DNA of 64,000 nucleotides from Helicobacter apodemus. GTDB lineage: Bacteria; Campylobacterota; Campylobacteria; Campylobacterales; Helicobacteraceae. Below the pieces are notes generated by a model, which was not told where the DNA came from, did no database searches, and worked only from the letters and a program-made list of their open reading frames with translations. Where the stretch lies: positions 1 through 64,000 of the forward strand of contig NZ_JRPC02000014.1 of the NCBI RefSeq assembly GCF_000765745.2, given 5' to 3'. Position numbers and translations under genes: made by a program. Positions 53,563-63,667 of the stretch are shown here, in pieces (position 1 is the first letter of the stretch; each line of letters opens with the position of its first letter).

Positions 53563-54461
53563 ACCATAACTCCTTTTTGTATATGTAAGCGATTTTCTGC
53601 TTCTAAAAAAACTTTACTCTGTGTGCCTTCTAAAACTTCTTGCGTAACTTCTTCTCCTCGATAGGCGGGTAAGCAGTGCAAAAAGATAGAATCTTGTTTT
53701 GCTAGGGATAAAAGTGCTTTATCTACACAATAGCCTTTAAATGCTTTTTTTCGCATTTCTTTGTCTTTTTCTTGCCCCATAGAAGTCCAAGTATCTGTGG
53801 TAACAACATCTGCATTTAAAATTGCTTCTTTAGGGTCTTGCATTATTAATAGCTTTGAGCCAGAAATTTTAGCGAATGCTTGGGCTTGTTGCAGAATTTT
53901 TGGCGAAACTTGGTAATTTTTAGGGGAGGCGATTCTTAATTCAAACCCAAGTTTTGCAGCAAGCATTAACCAAGAATGTGCCATATTATTCCCATCTCCG
54001 ATATATGCTACTATAGGGTTTTTATCTTTATGGCATTCTTGCATTGTGAAAAAGTCTGCGAGTAATTGCATAGGGTGAAAATCGTCGGTTAAGCCATTAA
54101 TTACAGGCACACTAGAGTATTGTGCGAATTCTTCTAGGCTTGAATGTTTAAAGGTTCGCATCATTATCATATCTACCATAGATGAGAGCACTCTAGCGGT
54201 ATCTTTAAGGGGTTCCCCACGACTAAGTTGTATATCATTATTTGATAAAAAGATTCCTTTACCCCCTAGTTGGTGGATACCCACTTCAAAGCTTACACGA
54301 GTTCTTGTGGAGCTTTTTTCAAAAATCATTCCTAAGGTTTTATTTTCTAAAAGATTGCTGTATTGACCATCTTTTAGCTCTTTTTTGAGCTTTTTAGCGA
54401 TTTGTAAAATTTCTAAAATTTCTTCTTTGCTAAAATCCGCTAAAGTTAGAAAATGTCTCAT
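53541..54461 (-). CDS. argF: Ornithine carbamoyltransferase
   Basis: Makes citrulline from ornithine and carbamoyl phosphate. Carbamoyl-phosphate loop [15 protein letters not shown], ornithine/SMG-like motif [16 protein letters not shown], active site [13 protein letters not shown]. 306 residues, the standard length. ATG after AAGGTAATC. First gene of the minus-strand unit; divergent from hypA. Confidence 0.95.
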   Translation of the reverse strand: MRHFLTLADFSKEEILEILQIAKKLKKELKDGQYSNLLENKTLGMIFEKSSTRTRVSFEVGIHQLGGKGIFLSNNDIQLSRGEPLKDTARVLSSMVDMIMMRTFKHSSLEEFAQYSSVPVINGLTDDFHPMQLLADFFTMQECHKDKNPIVAYIGDGNNMAHSWLMLAAKLGFELRIASPKNYQVSPKILQQAQAFAKISGSKLLIMQDPKEAILNADVVTTDTWTSMGQEKDKEMRKKAFKGYCVDKALLSLAKQDSIFLHCLPAYRGEEVTQEVLEGTQSKVFLEAENRLHIQKGVMVWLHQNR

Positions 54462-54570
54462 TGATTACCTTGCAAAAATCTAAAATTTCTAGTGTTTTTA
54501 AGATTAAAAAAAATATTTTACAATATGATAACTAAAAATATTTTAATTTGTAGAAATAGTAGGAAAAAGT

Positions 54571-54915
54571 ATGCACGAATTTTCAGTAGTCTCCTCATTG
54601 CTTGAGAATTGTGAGCAAATTGCTAAAGATAATCAAGCTAGTAAGGTGTTAGCTATCCATTTAGAAATTGGGGAGAGGAGTGGAGTAAATGCGGATTTAT
54701 TAAAAAGAGCATTTTTAGATTTTAAGATTGGGAGCATTTGTGAAGATGCTGAATTGTTTATTAGATTGGTTAAAGTGAAGCTATTTTGTGAGAATTGTAA
54801 GCAAAGTAGTCAAGCTGTAGGGATAAATTATACACAATGCCCTTTGTGTGGCTCTTCATCAATTGCAATAATAGAGGGCAATGAAATGCTTTTATTGCGT
54901 TTAGAGATGGAATAA
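54571..54915 (+). CDS. hypA: Hydrogenase/urease nickel incorporation protein HypA
   Basis: Nickel metallochaperone for [NiFe]-hydrogenase and, in Helicobacter, urease. The nickel site MHE is at the very N-terminus. The zinc site has two CxxC pairs, CENCKQ and CPLCGS. The family phrase LEIGERSGVN and the ending EGNEMLLLRLE are present. 114 residues. No other hyp or ure genes are nearby. It converges with trmL with a 15-bp overlap. Confidence 0.95.
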   Translation: MHEFSVVSSLLENCEQIAKDNQASKVLAIHLEIGERSGVNADLLKRAFLDFKIGSICEDAELFIRLVKVKLFCENCKQSSQAVGINYTQCPLCGSSSIAIIEGNEMLLLRLEME

Positions 54916-55362
54916 ATCGCGTTGCCTAATGCCTTCATAAAGAACAATCCCTACACTTGTCGCAAGATTTAAACTTCTTGCATTATTTTGCATAGGAATA
55001 GTGAGTGTTTGTTTGGGGTATTGAGCGAGTAAAGAGGGATTTAATCCAGCATCTTCTCTGCCAAAATGCAAATATGCACCATTTTTTAAGTCTGCTTTAT
55101 AGTAAGCTAAGGTGCTTTTGGTGGTGAGGTAAAAATGCTCTAAGGTAATAGCGGAGTTTAGAAAAGATTTAAAATTATCCCACTCATAAAATTCTAAATC
55201 TTTCCAATAATCCATTCCAGCTCTTTTGAGTTCCTTTGCAGAAATTTTGAAACCTAAGGGGTGAATAAGGTGTAAAATAGAATTGCTTGCAAAGCAAAGC
55301 CTTCCTATATTTCCTGTGTTTTGAGGTATTCTTGGCTGATGGAGGACGATATGGAATTGCAT
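54901..55362 (-). CDS. trmL: tRNA (cytidine/uridine(34)-2'-O)-methyltransferase
   Basis: SPOUT methyltransferase of the YibK/CspR type modifying the wobble base. Motifs HQPRIPQNTGNIGRLC at the start, FGREDAGLNPSLL and NNARSLNLATSVGIVLYE at the knot. 153 residues. Starts at the base following the stop of the upstream 92-residue gene. Confidence 0.92.
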   Translation of the reverse strand: MQFHIVLHQPRIPQNTGNIGRLCFASNSILHLIHPLGFKISAKELKRAGMDYWKDLEFYEWDNFKSFLNSAITLEHFYLTTKSTLAYYKADLKNGAYLHFGREDAGLNPSLLAQYPKQTLTIPMQNNARSLNLATSVGIVLYEGIRQRDLFHL

Positions 55363-55641
55363 TTATCCTTCAATATTAAGGGGAGGTTTTGTGAGGGTTT
55401 TTGTTAAGGGCTTAGAATCTGTCTTTGAGTTTTGGGGTTTTGATAGGGATTTATTATTGGTTTGTGAAGTTTTTTCTTCTCTAGGTTTTAATAGGGTATC
55501 TTTGGGATAAAGTTTTTCACCTCTAATGAGGGCTTTAAAAAGTAGCGCAATGGCTCTTGAGTTTTTTTTAAAAAGTCGGTTTAGATGGTTAGTTATCAAT
55601 GTATTTTGAATATTTTGTATATTGTTTTGTTGGTTTAGCAT
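55363..55641 (-). CDS. Small basic protein, unknown
   Basis: 92 residues with an N-terminal Asn/Gln-rich helix (MLNQQNNIQNIQNTLITNHL), a short central segment (FKKNSRAIALLFKALIRGEKLYP) and a Lys/Ser/Thr/Pro-rich, apparently disordered tail with repeated LTK/SKP units. A strong ribosome binding site (GGAGGG) precedes the ATG, and its stop abuts the trmL start, so it is likely translated and coupled. I do not recognise the family. Confidence 0.6.
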   Translation of the reverse strand: MLNQQNNIQNIQNTLITNHLNRLFKKNSRAIALLFKALIRGEKLYPKDTLLKPREEKTSQTNNKSLSKPQNSKTDSKPLTKTLTKPPLNIEG

Positions 55642-55674
55642 AATCCCTCCAAGAGGAGAAATTGTAACATAAAA

Positions 55675-56151
55675 TCACATTTGTTTATTGGCTAATTCCA
55701 TTCTTACTTCTTTGCGTTTAATGGCGTTTTTATGTCGCCTTTTTTCTTCATCGGTTTGCGGGATGAATTCTGGAACCTTAGCAGGTTTGCCCTCTTCATC
55801 AACACATACCATTGTAAAGTAGGCACTATTAGTATGAGTATTAGAATGATTATAAACATCTTCAGCAATAACTTTAATACCTATTTCTAAAGAGCTAGTG
55901 CCGGTGTAATTTACCGATGCGTTAAAGGTCACAAGATTGCCTACAGCTATGGGTTGTTTAAAGGTAATACTATCAACAGATAGTGTAACTGCATATTTGC
56001 CACAATATCTAGCCGCACAAGCATAAGCAACTTGATCCATAAGCTTCATAATATCTCCACCATGAACCCTTCCGCGGAAGTTTGCCATACTAGGGGTCAT
56101 TAAGATAGACATTGATAGGGATTTTTTATCAAGAATATTCATTTCTTCCAT
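55675..56151 (-). CDS. Hot-dog fold acyl-CoA thioesterase
   Basis: 158-residue hot-dog thioesterase of the YciA/Acot type: FRGRVHGGDIMKLMDQVAYACA carries the catalytic aspartate region, followed by ITFKQPIAVGNLVTFNASV and SAYFTMVCVDEEGKP. Helicobacter homologues hydrolyse acyl-CoAs. A charged C-terminal helix (EEKRRHKNAIKRKEVRMEL) ends the protein. About 190 bp of AT-rich promoter DNA separates it from the divergent murG. Confidence 0.85.
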   Translation of the reverse strand: MEEMNILDKKSLSMSILMTPSMANFRGRVHGGDIMKLMDQVAYACAARYCGKYAVTLSVDSITFKQPIAVGNLVTFNASVNYTGTSSLEIGIKVIAEDVYNHSNTHTNSAYFTMVCVDEEGKPAKVPEFIPQTDEEKRRHKNAIKRKEVRMELANKQM

Positions 56152-56339
56152 ATTTAAGCCTTTATGATGTTGGTGTATTTTAAGGAAATTTTACAATTAT
56201 TTTTAATACTTTTTGTAAAAAAGTATTATTTTATTTAAACTTTTGTCATAAGAGGTTGCATATTCTACACATTTAAGAAGTTGCTATGCCTTTAAAGTAT
56301 TCTTGTGTTAAGATTTTAATAAAGTTTTAGAGGAATTTA

Positions 56340-57413
56340 ATGAAAGTAGTTATTACAGGTGGTGGGACAGGAGGACATTTAAGTGTTGCAAAAGCTTTTT
56401 TAGAAGAATGTTTTAAAAATGGTTTAGAATGTATTTTTATAGGGAGTAATGCAGGACAGGATAGAATCTATTTTGAAAATAATCATTATTTTATTCAAAA
56501 ATACTTTTTAAAGACTTGTGGGGTTGTTAATCAAAAAGGAATAGGTAAAATAAGGTCTCTTTGGCATCACTTTAGTGCTTTTTATGAGGTTTTAGGAATA
56601 TTAAGGAAAGAAAAGATTAATTTTGTCTTTTCTGTGGGAGGATATTCTGCAGCACCTGCAGCATTTGCTGCTATTGTTTTGAAAATCCCTTTAATCATTC
56701 ATGAACAAAATGCACAAATTGGACGATTAAATACTCTTTTAAAGCCCTATGCAAAACTCTTTTTCTCCTCTTATTTGGATACTTCGCCTACTAAATTTTA
56801 TCCTATTAATCAAGCATTTTTTCAAACTGCTAGAATAAGGCATAGGGTGATAAATGTTTTATTTATGGGAGGGTCGCAAGGAGCTAGAACGATTAATAAC
56901 TTTGCTTTAAGTGTGGCAGAGGATATGAAAGCTAGAGGAATAAGGATTTATCATCAATGTGGTAAAAGAGATTTTGAACGAGTATATAAGGAATACCAAT
57001 CCCTTAAACTAAAATTAATGGTTTTTGAGGATGGGGATAATTTAGAGGGTGATTTTGATATATGTTTGTTTAAGTTTAGCCAACAAATGCCAGAGATTTT
57101 TAGAATCTGTGATTTTGCACTCTCAAGAGCGGGTGCTAGTTCATTGTGGGAGTTATGTGCTAACGGGTTACCCTCTTTGTTTATCCCTTATCCTTATGCG
57201 GCTAGTAATCATCAATATTTTAATGCAAAATTTTTAGAAAATAAGAATTTAGGGTTTTTATGTGAAGAAAAAAATTTATTTGATGAAGTATTATGGGATA
57301 TTTTGGGGTATTTAGAAGAAGAAAAAATAAGCCAAATAAGTAAAGAGTTGCAACAACAATGTTCTAGTAATGCTACAGAAAATATCTTACAAATAATTTT
57401 AAAGAATATCTAG
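56340..57413 (+). CDS. murG: UDP-GlcNAc:lipid I GlcNAc transferase
   Basis: Makes lipid II at the cytoplasmic membrane face. Glycine-rich motif ITGGGTGGHLSVAKAF at the start, FSVGGYSAAPAAFAA, LIIHEQNAQIGRLN, VLFMGGSQGARTIN, and donor site SRAGASSLWELCANGLP. 357 residues. ATG after TTTAGAGGAATTTA. Its last codons overlap the converging marC by 4 bp. Confidence 0.95.
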   Translation: MKVVITGGGTGGHLSVAKAFLEECFKNGLECIFIGSNAGQDRIYFENNHYFIQKYFLKTCGVVNQKGIGKIRSLWHHFSAFYEVLGILRKEKINFVFSVGGYSAAPAAFAAIVLKIPLIIHEQNAQIGRLNTLLKPYAKLFFSSYLDTSPTKFYPINQAFFQTARIRHRVINVLFMGGSQGARTINNFALSVAEDMKARGIRIYHQCGKRDFERVYKEYQSLKLKLMVFEDGDNLEGDFDICLFKFSQQMPEIFRICDFALSRAGASSLWELCANGLPSLFIPYPYAASNHQYFNAKFLENKNLGFLCEEKNLFDEVLWDILGYLEEEKISQISKELQQQCSSNATENILQIILKNI

Positions 57414-58045
57414 GCTAGATGAAAGAGAAATTTAAAACCTGTTATCATCATTTTTACCCCCATTGCCATAATAAAAACTAGGACAATTCTTGAAAAGACT
57501 TGTAAGATGAGTTTTCCAATAATGTGTTCAATGGTTGTAGCATAATGGAATAAAATCAGCATAAAAATAAAAGCTACTATGATGGCAAAGATAGTAATAG
57601 CTAAACCACTTTCTTCAGCAATTACCGTAATAGTAGAGAGTGTCCCAGGACCAACTAACATAGGAAACGCCATAGGGACAACACTTCGATTAAGTAATTC
57701 GTTTTTACTTAAATTTTGGTAATGGGAAAATTCTTCTTCTTTTTTGGGTATAATAAGGCTTTTAAGGCTAATTATGATTAACAATAAGCCACCAGCAATT
57801 CGTAAGTGATTAATATCGACTTTAAAAAGATAAGTCATAATAAAAGAGCCAGAAAATAAAAAGACCATAACAATAACAAAGGCTGTATAGAGTATTTTTC
57901 TAAAAAGATCTTTTCTAGTATTAAGCGCTAATCCCTCTGTCATATCAAGAAATTGTGGGAGATTTCCAAAAGGGTTTAAAACCGCTATAATAGCAATGGC
58001 AGCGAGGAGTATGAAGTAAAGTTCGGATTGAATCTCAACTAACAT
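57410..58045 (-). CDS. MarC family integral membrane protein
   Basis: Six-segment membrane protein of 211 residues. Family signatures: LNPFGNLPQFLDMTEGL in the first half and PMAFPMLVGPGTLSTITV in the second half. No transported substrate is established for the family; the original link to antibiotic resistance in E. coli was withdrawn. It converges with murG. Confidence 0.85.
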   Translation of the reverse strand: MLVEIQSELYFILLAAIAIIAVLNPFGNLPQFLDMTEGLALNTRKDLFRKILYTAFVIVMVFLFSGSFIMTYLFKVDINHLRIAGGLLLIIISLKSLIIPKKEEEFSHYQNLSKNELLNRSVVPMAFPMLVGPGTLSTITVIAEESGLAITIFAIIVAFIFMLILFHYATTIEHIIGKLILQVFSRIVLVFIMAMGVKMMITGFKFLFHLA

Positions 58046-58091
58046 AATTTATTCCTTATTTAAGGATTAGAATATAATTGTAACATTTTTG

Positions 58092-60306
<2,215 letters not shown>

Positions 60307-60445
60307 CTATTAAAACTTTATTTAATATAAGCTTATAAAACTAATTTTTTTTTTAAGCTATATTTTATAATTAGTATTTTTGTGTAAGAATTAGCAGAAT
60401 TATTGTGAAGTTATTGATAGTATTGTGCTAATTTTTAAAAATAGT

Positions 60446-60454
60446 GGGGGGGGG
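60446..60454 (+). repeat. Homopolymeric G9 tract
   Basis: Nine consecutive G residues in a region that is otherwise almost all A/T. Such tracts slip during replication and cause phase variation in Helicobacter and Campylobacter surface and flagellar genes. It lies ~150 bp upstream of the Maf start codon, outside any supported frame, so any effect would be on promoter spacing or on a lost upstream frame. Confidence 0.6.
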
Positions 60455-60496
60455 TTAAAAGATGAGGGTTAAAGCACTCTAATTTTATATTAATTA

Positions 60497-60520
60497 AAGA
60501 ATTAAAATATTTTAATTCTT
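60497..60520. promoter_or_regulatory. 24-bp perfect palindrome, candidate operator
   Basis: The two 12-bp arms (AAGAATTAAAAT and ATTTTAATTCTT) are exact reverse complements with no spacer. It sits 85 bp upstream of the Maf ATG. Such spacer-free AT-rich palindromes suit dimeric repressors, but a chance AT palindrome or hairpin is possible. Confidence 0.4.
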
Positions 60521-60604
60521 CTTATTTAATGGAGATTAAAGTATGGGAATATGTTATTATTTTATGCACTAAAGCCTTAAGGAAGGAAGTTAGAATTAAA
60601 TATT

Positions 60605-62521
60605 ATGAAAATTATAGAATTGTTAAAAAATAGCAGTTGTGAGGAAATTGAAGTTTTTTGTCAAAATAGATTTAGAGAGAATCTGATATTCTTTCAGCAA
60701 GAAAACTCTGCTATTTTTGAAGCTTTGCAAAAACCCTCTAAAGAATATCAACTTTATATTGGTAAAGAAGGCGTAAATATAATTAATCTCCAAAATAATG
60801 CTTGGCTCTATCCTTTAGAAGATGGACAATCTACTATGCTTACAATTCACGAAAATTTAGCCTTTGAACCTCCTATTAATGATAAATGGAATCGTGTTTG
60901 CGGGAATAAAATGTCAATGATGGATGAAAGATTTCCTTATAGCTCTATTTGGGTCAATGGGATTTTAAATTTTGCTCTTAATAATGGGGGTGTTGAGCAT
61001 TATCATTTGCCAAGTAACTTTCTGCCTAATCTTAGCCTTTTTGGGCTAGGTGGTGGAATCTTTTTGCAAATTTTGGTGGAGAAATATCAAAAGATTAATA
61101 ATTTTTTTATTTTTGAAGAATCTTTAGATTTATTCCGCATTTCTTGTTTTTTTGTGGATTTTGCTTTATTATTTAGCAAGGTAGAGCGTAAGGGGGGATA
61201 TATTTTTATAGAAAGCATTATGCAAAGAAATTATGCTTTGAATTTTTTTGCTTCTCGTAGGATTAGCACGGCTATTATGAGGTTTGAGCTTGTGATGTAT
61301 CAAACCCCCATTACACAAAGTGCTCGTGCTTTGGTTTATGAGTTACATTCGCAATCTCTTAGAGGTTGGGGAACTTATGAAGATGAGATGAAAGGGATTA
61401 TTAATAAGAGAAGTTTTACTCTTAATCCTATGTTGATAGAACCTAAAAGGGTGAATGCTCCTATTTGTGTTGTCGCTACGGGTCCAAGCCTTGATTTTTT
61501 ATTGCCCTTCATTAAAGAAAACCAAGGTAAAATGATTATTTTTAGTTGTGGGACAGCTTTGAAGCCTTTATTAAAAGCTGGTATCAAGCCAGATTTTCAA
61601 ATAGAAATAGAAAGGCATGATTATTTAGATGGGATTTTAAGAGAAGCTCCTTTAGATAATATACCTTTACTTTGTGCTTCTGTGCTTGATAGAAAGGCTA
61701 AAGAGGTAGCAAAAGAAATTTATATGTTTGAACGTGATGGCTCTAGTGCGGCGAACCTTAATGAGCCAAGGTTTAAAGTGAAATTTACCGCTCCTTTAGT
61801 TGGTAATGCAGGTGCTGCTTTAGCAAGTTATTTAGGAAGTGATGTGATATTATGTGGGCTTGATTGTGGGTATAAAAAAGGGGTGAAAAAACACGCTGCA
61901 AATTCTTATTATGGGGAAGAGCAAGAAATAATACCAGAGGACGCTTATAGGGTTGATGGGAATTTTAGTAATGATATTTATTCAGATGCACTTTATTCAC
62001 TCTCAAGAACTTCTTTAGAGGAGACTTTTAAGATATTAAAACCCTTTAGTATTTTAAATTTAAATGATGGGGCGTATATTAAAGGTGCTATTCCTACACA
62101 TTTTGAAGATTTTGAATTAAGATCCATTAATAAAAAAGAAGCCATCTCTCAGTTAAAATCACTTTTTAAAGATCCTAAAGAAGAGCAATTTTATACAAAA
62201 GATACGCAAAAATATCTCTTTGAAATAATTGTTTTTAAAAACAAGATTTCTGATTTATTTAAAATAGAGGTTCATTCTAAAATTGATTTATTTTCTAAGG
62301 TAGATGCTATCTATGATGAAATATCTGCTATTGAACGAAAAAATGCGTTTATTGGGATTTTATTTGGAGGTTCTTTAAGTCATTTTCTTTATACTTTAGC
62401 TTTAGCGAGTATTCATTTGCCTTATGATGATATGCAAAGTTTTTGGCAAAAAGCAGGAGAACTTTATGAGCAGGGAATGGAAAAAATGGTGGGAAATTTA
62501 AGGGAAATACTTGTAAAATGA
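60605..62521 (+). CDS. Motility accessory factor (Maf) family, DUF115 flagellin-modification protein
   Basis: 638-residue Maf-type protein. The central DUF115/MptE-like domain (~280-480) shows VNAPICVVATGPSLDFLLPFI, ISCGTALKPLLKAGIKPDF-like IFSCGTALKP, and TAPLVGNAGAALASYLGSD followed by VILCGLDCGYK. Maf proteins of Campylobacter and Helicobacter are needed for transferring pseudaminic- or legionaminic-type sugars to flagellin, which is the likely role. The ribosome binding site before the ATG is weak. A poly-G tract and a palindrome lie upstream; the gene directly abuts the sigma-54-like promoter of the next gene. Confidence 0.82.
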   Translation: MKIIELLKNSSCEEIEVFCQNRFRENLIFFQQENSAIFEALQKPSKEYQLYIGKEGVNIINLQNNAWLYPLEDGQSTMLTIHENLAFEPPINDKWNRVCGNKMSMMDERFPYSSIWVNGILNFALNNGGVEHYHLPSNFLPNLSLFGLGGGIFLQILVEKYQKINNFFIFEESLDLFRISCFFVDFALLFSKVERKGGYIFIESIMQRNYALNFFASRRISTAIMRFELVMYQTPITQSARALVYELHSQSLRGWGTYEDEMKGIINKRSFTLNPMLIEPKRVNAPICVVATGPSLDFLLPFIKENQGKMIIFSCGTALKPLLKAGIKPDFQIEIERHDYLDGILREAPLDNIPLLCASVLDRKAKEVAKEIYMFERDGSSAANLNEPRFKVKFTAPLVGNAGAALASYLGSDVILCGLDCGYKKGVKKHAANSYYGEEQEIIPEDAYRVDGNFSNDIYSDALYSLSRTSLEETFKILKPFSILNLNDGAYIKGAIPTHFEDFELRSINKKEAISQLKSLFKDPKEEQFYTKDTQKYLFEIIVFKNKISDLFKIEVHSKIDLFSKVDAIYDEISAIERKNAFIGILFGGSLSHFLYTLALASIHLPYDDMQSFWQKAGELYEQGMEKMVGNLREILVK

Positions 62522-62524
62522 AAT

Positions 62525-62541
62525 TTGGAATGCTAATTGCT
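62525..62541 (+). promoter_or_regulatory. Sigma-54 (RpoN) -24/-12 promoter
   Basis: TTGGAATGCTAATTGCT has GG at -24 and TTGC at -12 with exactly the spacing of the RpoN consensus YTGGCACG-N4-TTGCW; only the CAC part after GG differs. It starts 4 bp after the Maf stop and ends 33 bp before the FlgP-like ATG. Class 2 flagellar genes in this group are RpoN-dependent. Confidence 0.6.
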
Positions 62542-62574
62542 TCTTAAAATATATCTTAAATCAAAAGGATTAGA

Positions 62575-63174
62575 ATGATGACAAAAAAAACAATTTCATT
62601 AGTTTTAGCAGGAATGCTTTTTGGTTCAAGTTTAGCAGTTGCTCAAACTACTACTTTAGTAGATAGTCCTCAAATAGCTTCTACAGCAGGTTATGGAACA
62701 AACTATACAATAACAAGTCCAGTGGGTAATACAGAATTTCAAGGAAATCATAGAAACTCAAATACTCCTGCTGTGCCTCTACAAGGTATTGAAGCGGGCG
62801 GAGATGATATAGTTATCCCCAATGCCCCAATGATTACTCCATCAAGTATTATTGAAATTAATGCTATTGGAATGGGTGTTGCTCCAGAATCTACATTATC
62901 TCCAGCACAAGCTTTGGCTTTGGCTAAAAGAGCTGCAATTGTAGATGCTTATAGGCAAATTGGGGAGAAAATGTATGGAATTAGAGTAAATGCTCAAGAT
63001 ACTGTGAGAGATATGGTGTTGAAAAACTCTACTGTTAAAACAAAAGTAATGGCGATTATTAGGAATGCTGAAATTATAGAAACTGTTTATAAAGATGGTT
63101 TATGTCAAGTAAGTATGGAATTAAAACTTGATGGAAAAAGATGGTATCGTATTTTAACAGGCGAAGAATTTTAA
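62575..63174 (+). CDS. flgP: FlgP-like protein with LPP20 domain
   Basis: 199 residues: signal peptide ending SSLAVAQ (residues ~1-24, signal-peptidase-I type, no lipobox), a Ser/Asn/Thr-rich linker, then an LPP20 domain (GMGVAPESTLSPAQALALAKRAAIVDAYRQ, MYGIRVNAQDTVRD, CQVSMELKLDGKRWYR). FlgP of C. jejuni has this domain and builds the outer-membrane-associated basal disk of the flagellar motor. The nearby Maf gene and RpoN-like promoter support a flagellar role. ATG ATG start at 62575/62578 after AAAAGGATTAGA. Confidence 0.75.
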   Translation: MMTKKTISLVLAGMLFGSSLAVAQTTTLVDSPQIASTAGYGTNYTITSPVGNTEFQGNHRNSNTPAVPLQGIEAGGDDIVIPNAPMITPSSIIEINAIGMGVAPESTLSPAQALALAKRAAIVDAYRQIGEKMYGIRVNAQDTVRDMVLKNSTVKTKVMAIIRNAEIIETVYKDGLCQVSMELKLDGKRWYRILTGEEF

Positions 63175-63653
63175 CCATTCTTTTGTTCTCTTTTGGTTTT
63201 TTGATAGTTTTGGGTTGTGCAAAACATAGTCCAAAGCTACAACAAATCACTCCTAAAATTATTTTTTTCTCCACTAAAGATTTTCGATTCTATGATACAG
63301 GTTTTATTAAAGTATTGCCTAATGAGACAACCTTAGAAATTTTTAATACTGGGCATTTATTATTTTCTCTTTCAAGTTTTAAAAATAAGATTTGCCTTAA
63401 TCAACAATGCTATGCCAAAGATACTATAATAAGAAAGTATTTTGGTGATGATTCCTTAAGAGGGTTAGATTTTAGGCTTCTTTTGCAGGGTAAAGAGATT
63501 TTTTTAGGAGAAAATAAGGTGCTTTTGGAGAATGGTTTTTATCAAACCATAAAAAGGGGAAATCTTGAAATTTATTATGAAGTCTCAAAAGAAGAAATAT
63601 TCTTTGAAGAGAGAGAGAATAAATTTATTTTAAAAATAGAAAATTTAAAATGA
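63141..63653 (+). CDS. Small lipoprotein, unknown
   Basis: 170 residues. The N-terminus has three arginines, a hydrophobic core and a lipobox (RRRILTILLFSFGFLIVLGCAKH), so it is a lipoprotein acylated at the cysteine near residue 26. The mature part is beta-rich with a possible disulfide pair (KICLNQQCYA). The start overlaps the FlgP-like gene by 34 bp, which supports the long N-terminus and translational coupling. A motility or basal-disk partner is plausible from position only. Confidence 0.7.
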   Translation: MVSYFNRRRILTILLFSFGFLIVLGCAKHSPKLQQITPKIIFFSTKDFRFYDTGFIKVLPNETTLEIFNTGHLLFSLSSFKNKICLNQQCYAKDTIIRKYFGDDSLRGLDFRLLLQGKEIFLGENKVLLENGFYQTIKRGNLEIYYEVSKEEIFFEERENKFILKIENLK

Positions 63654-63667
63654 AATTTTTGGGAGAT

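Noticed and set aside
60529-60630. Possible 33-codon leader frame before the Maf gene
   Set aside because: No ribosome binding site, no distinctive sequence, and it overlaps the Maf start out of frame; most likely chance.
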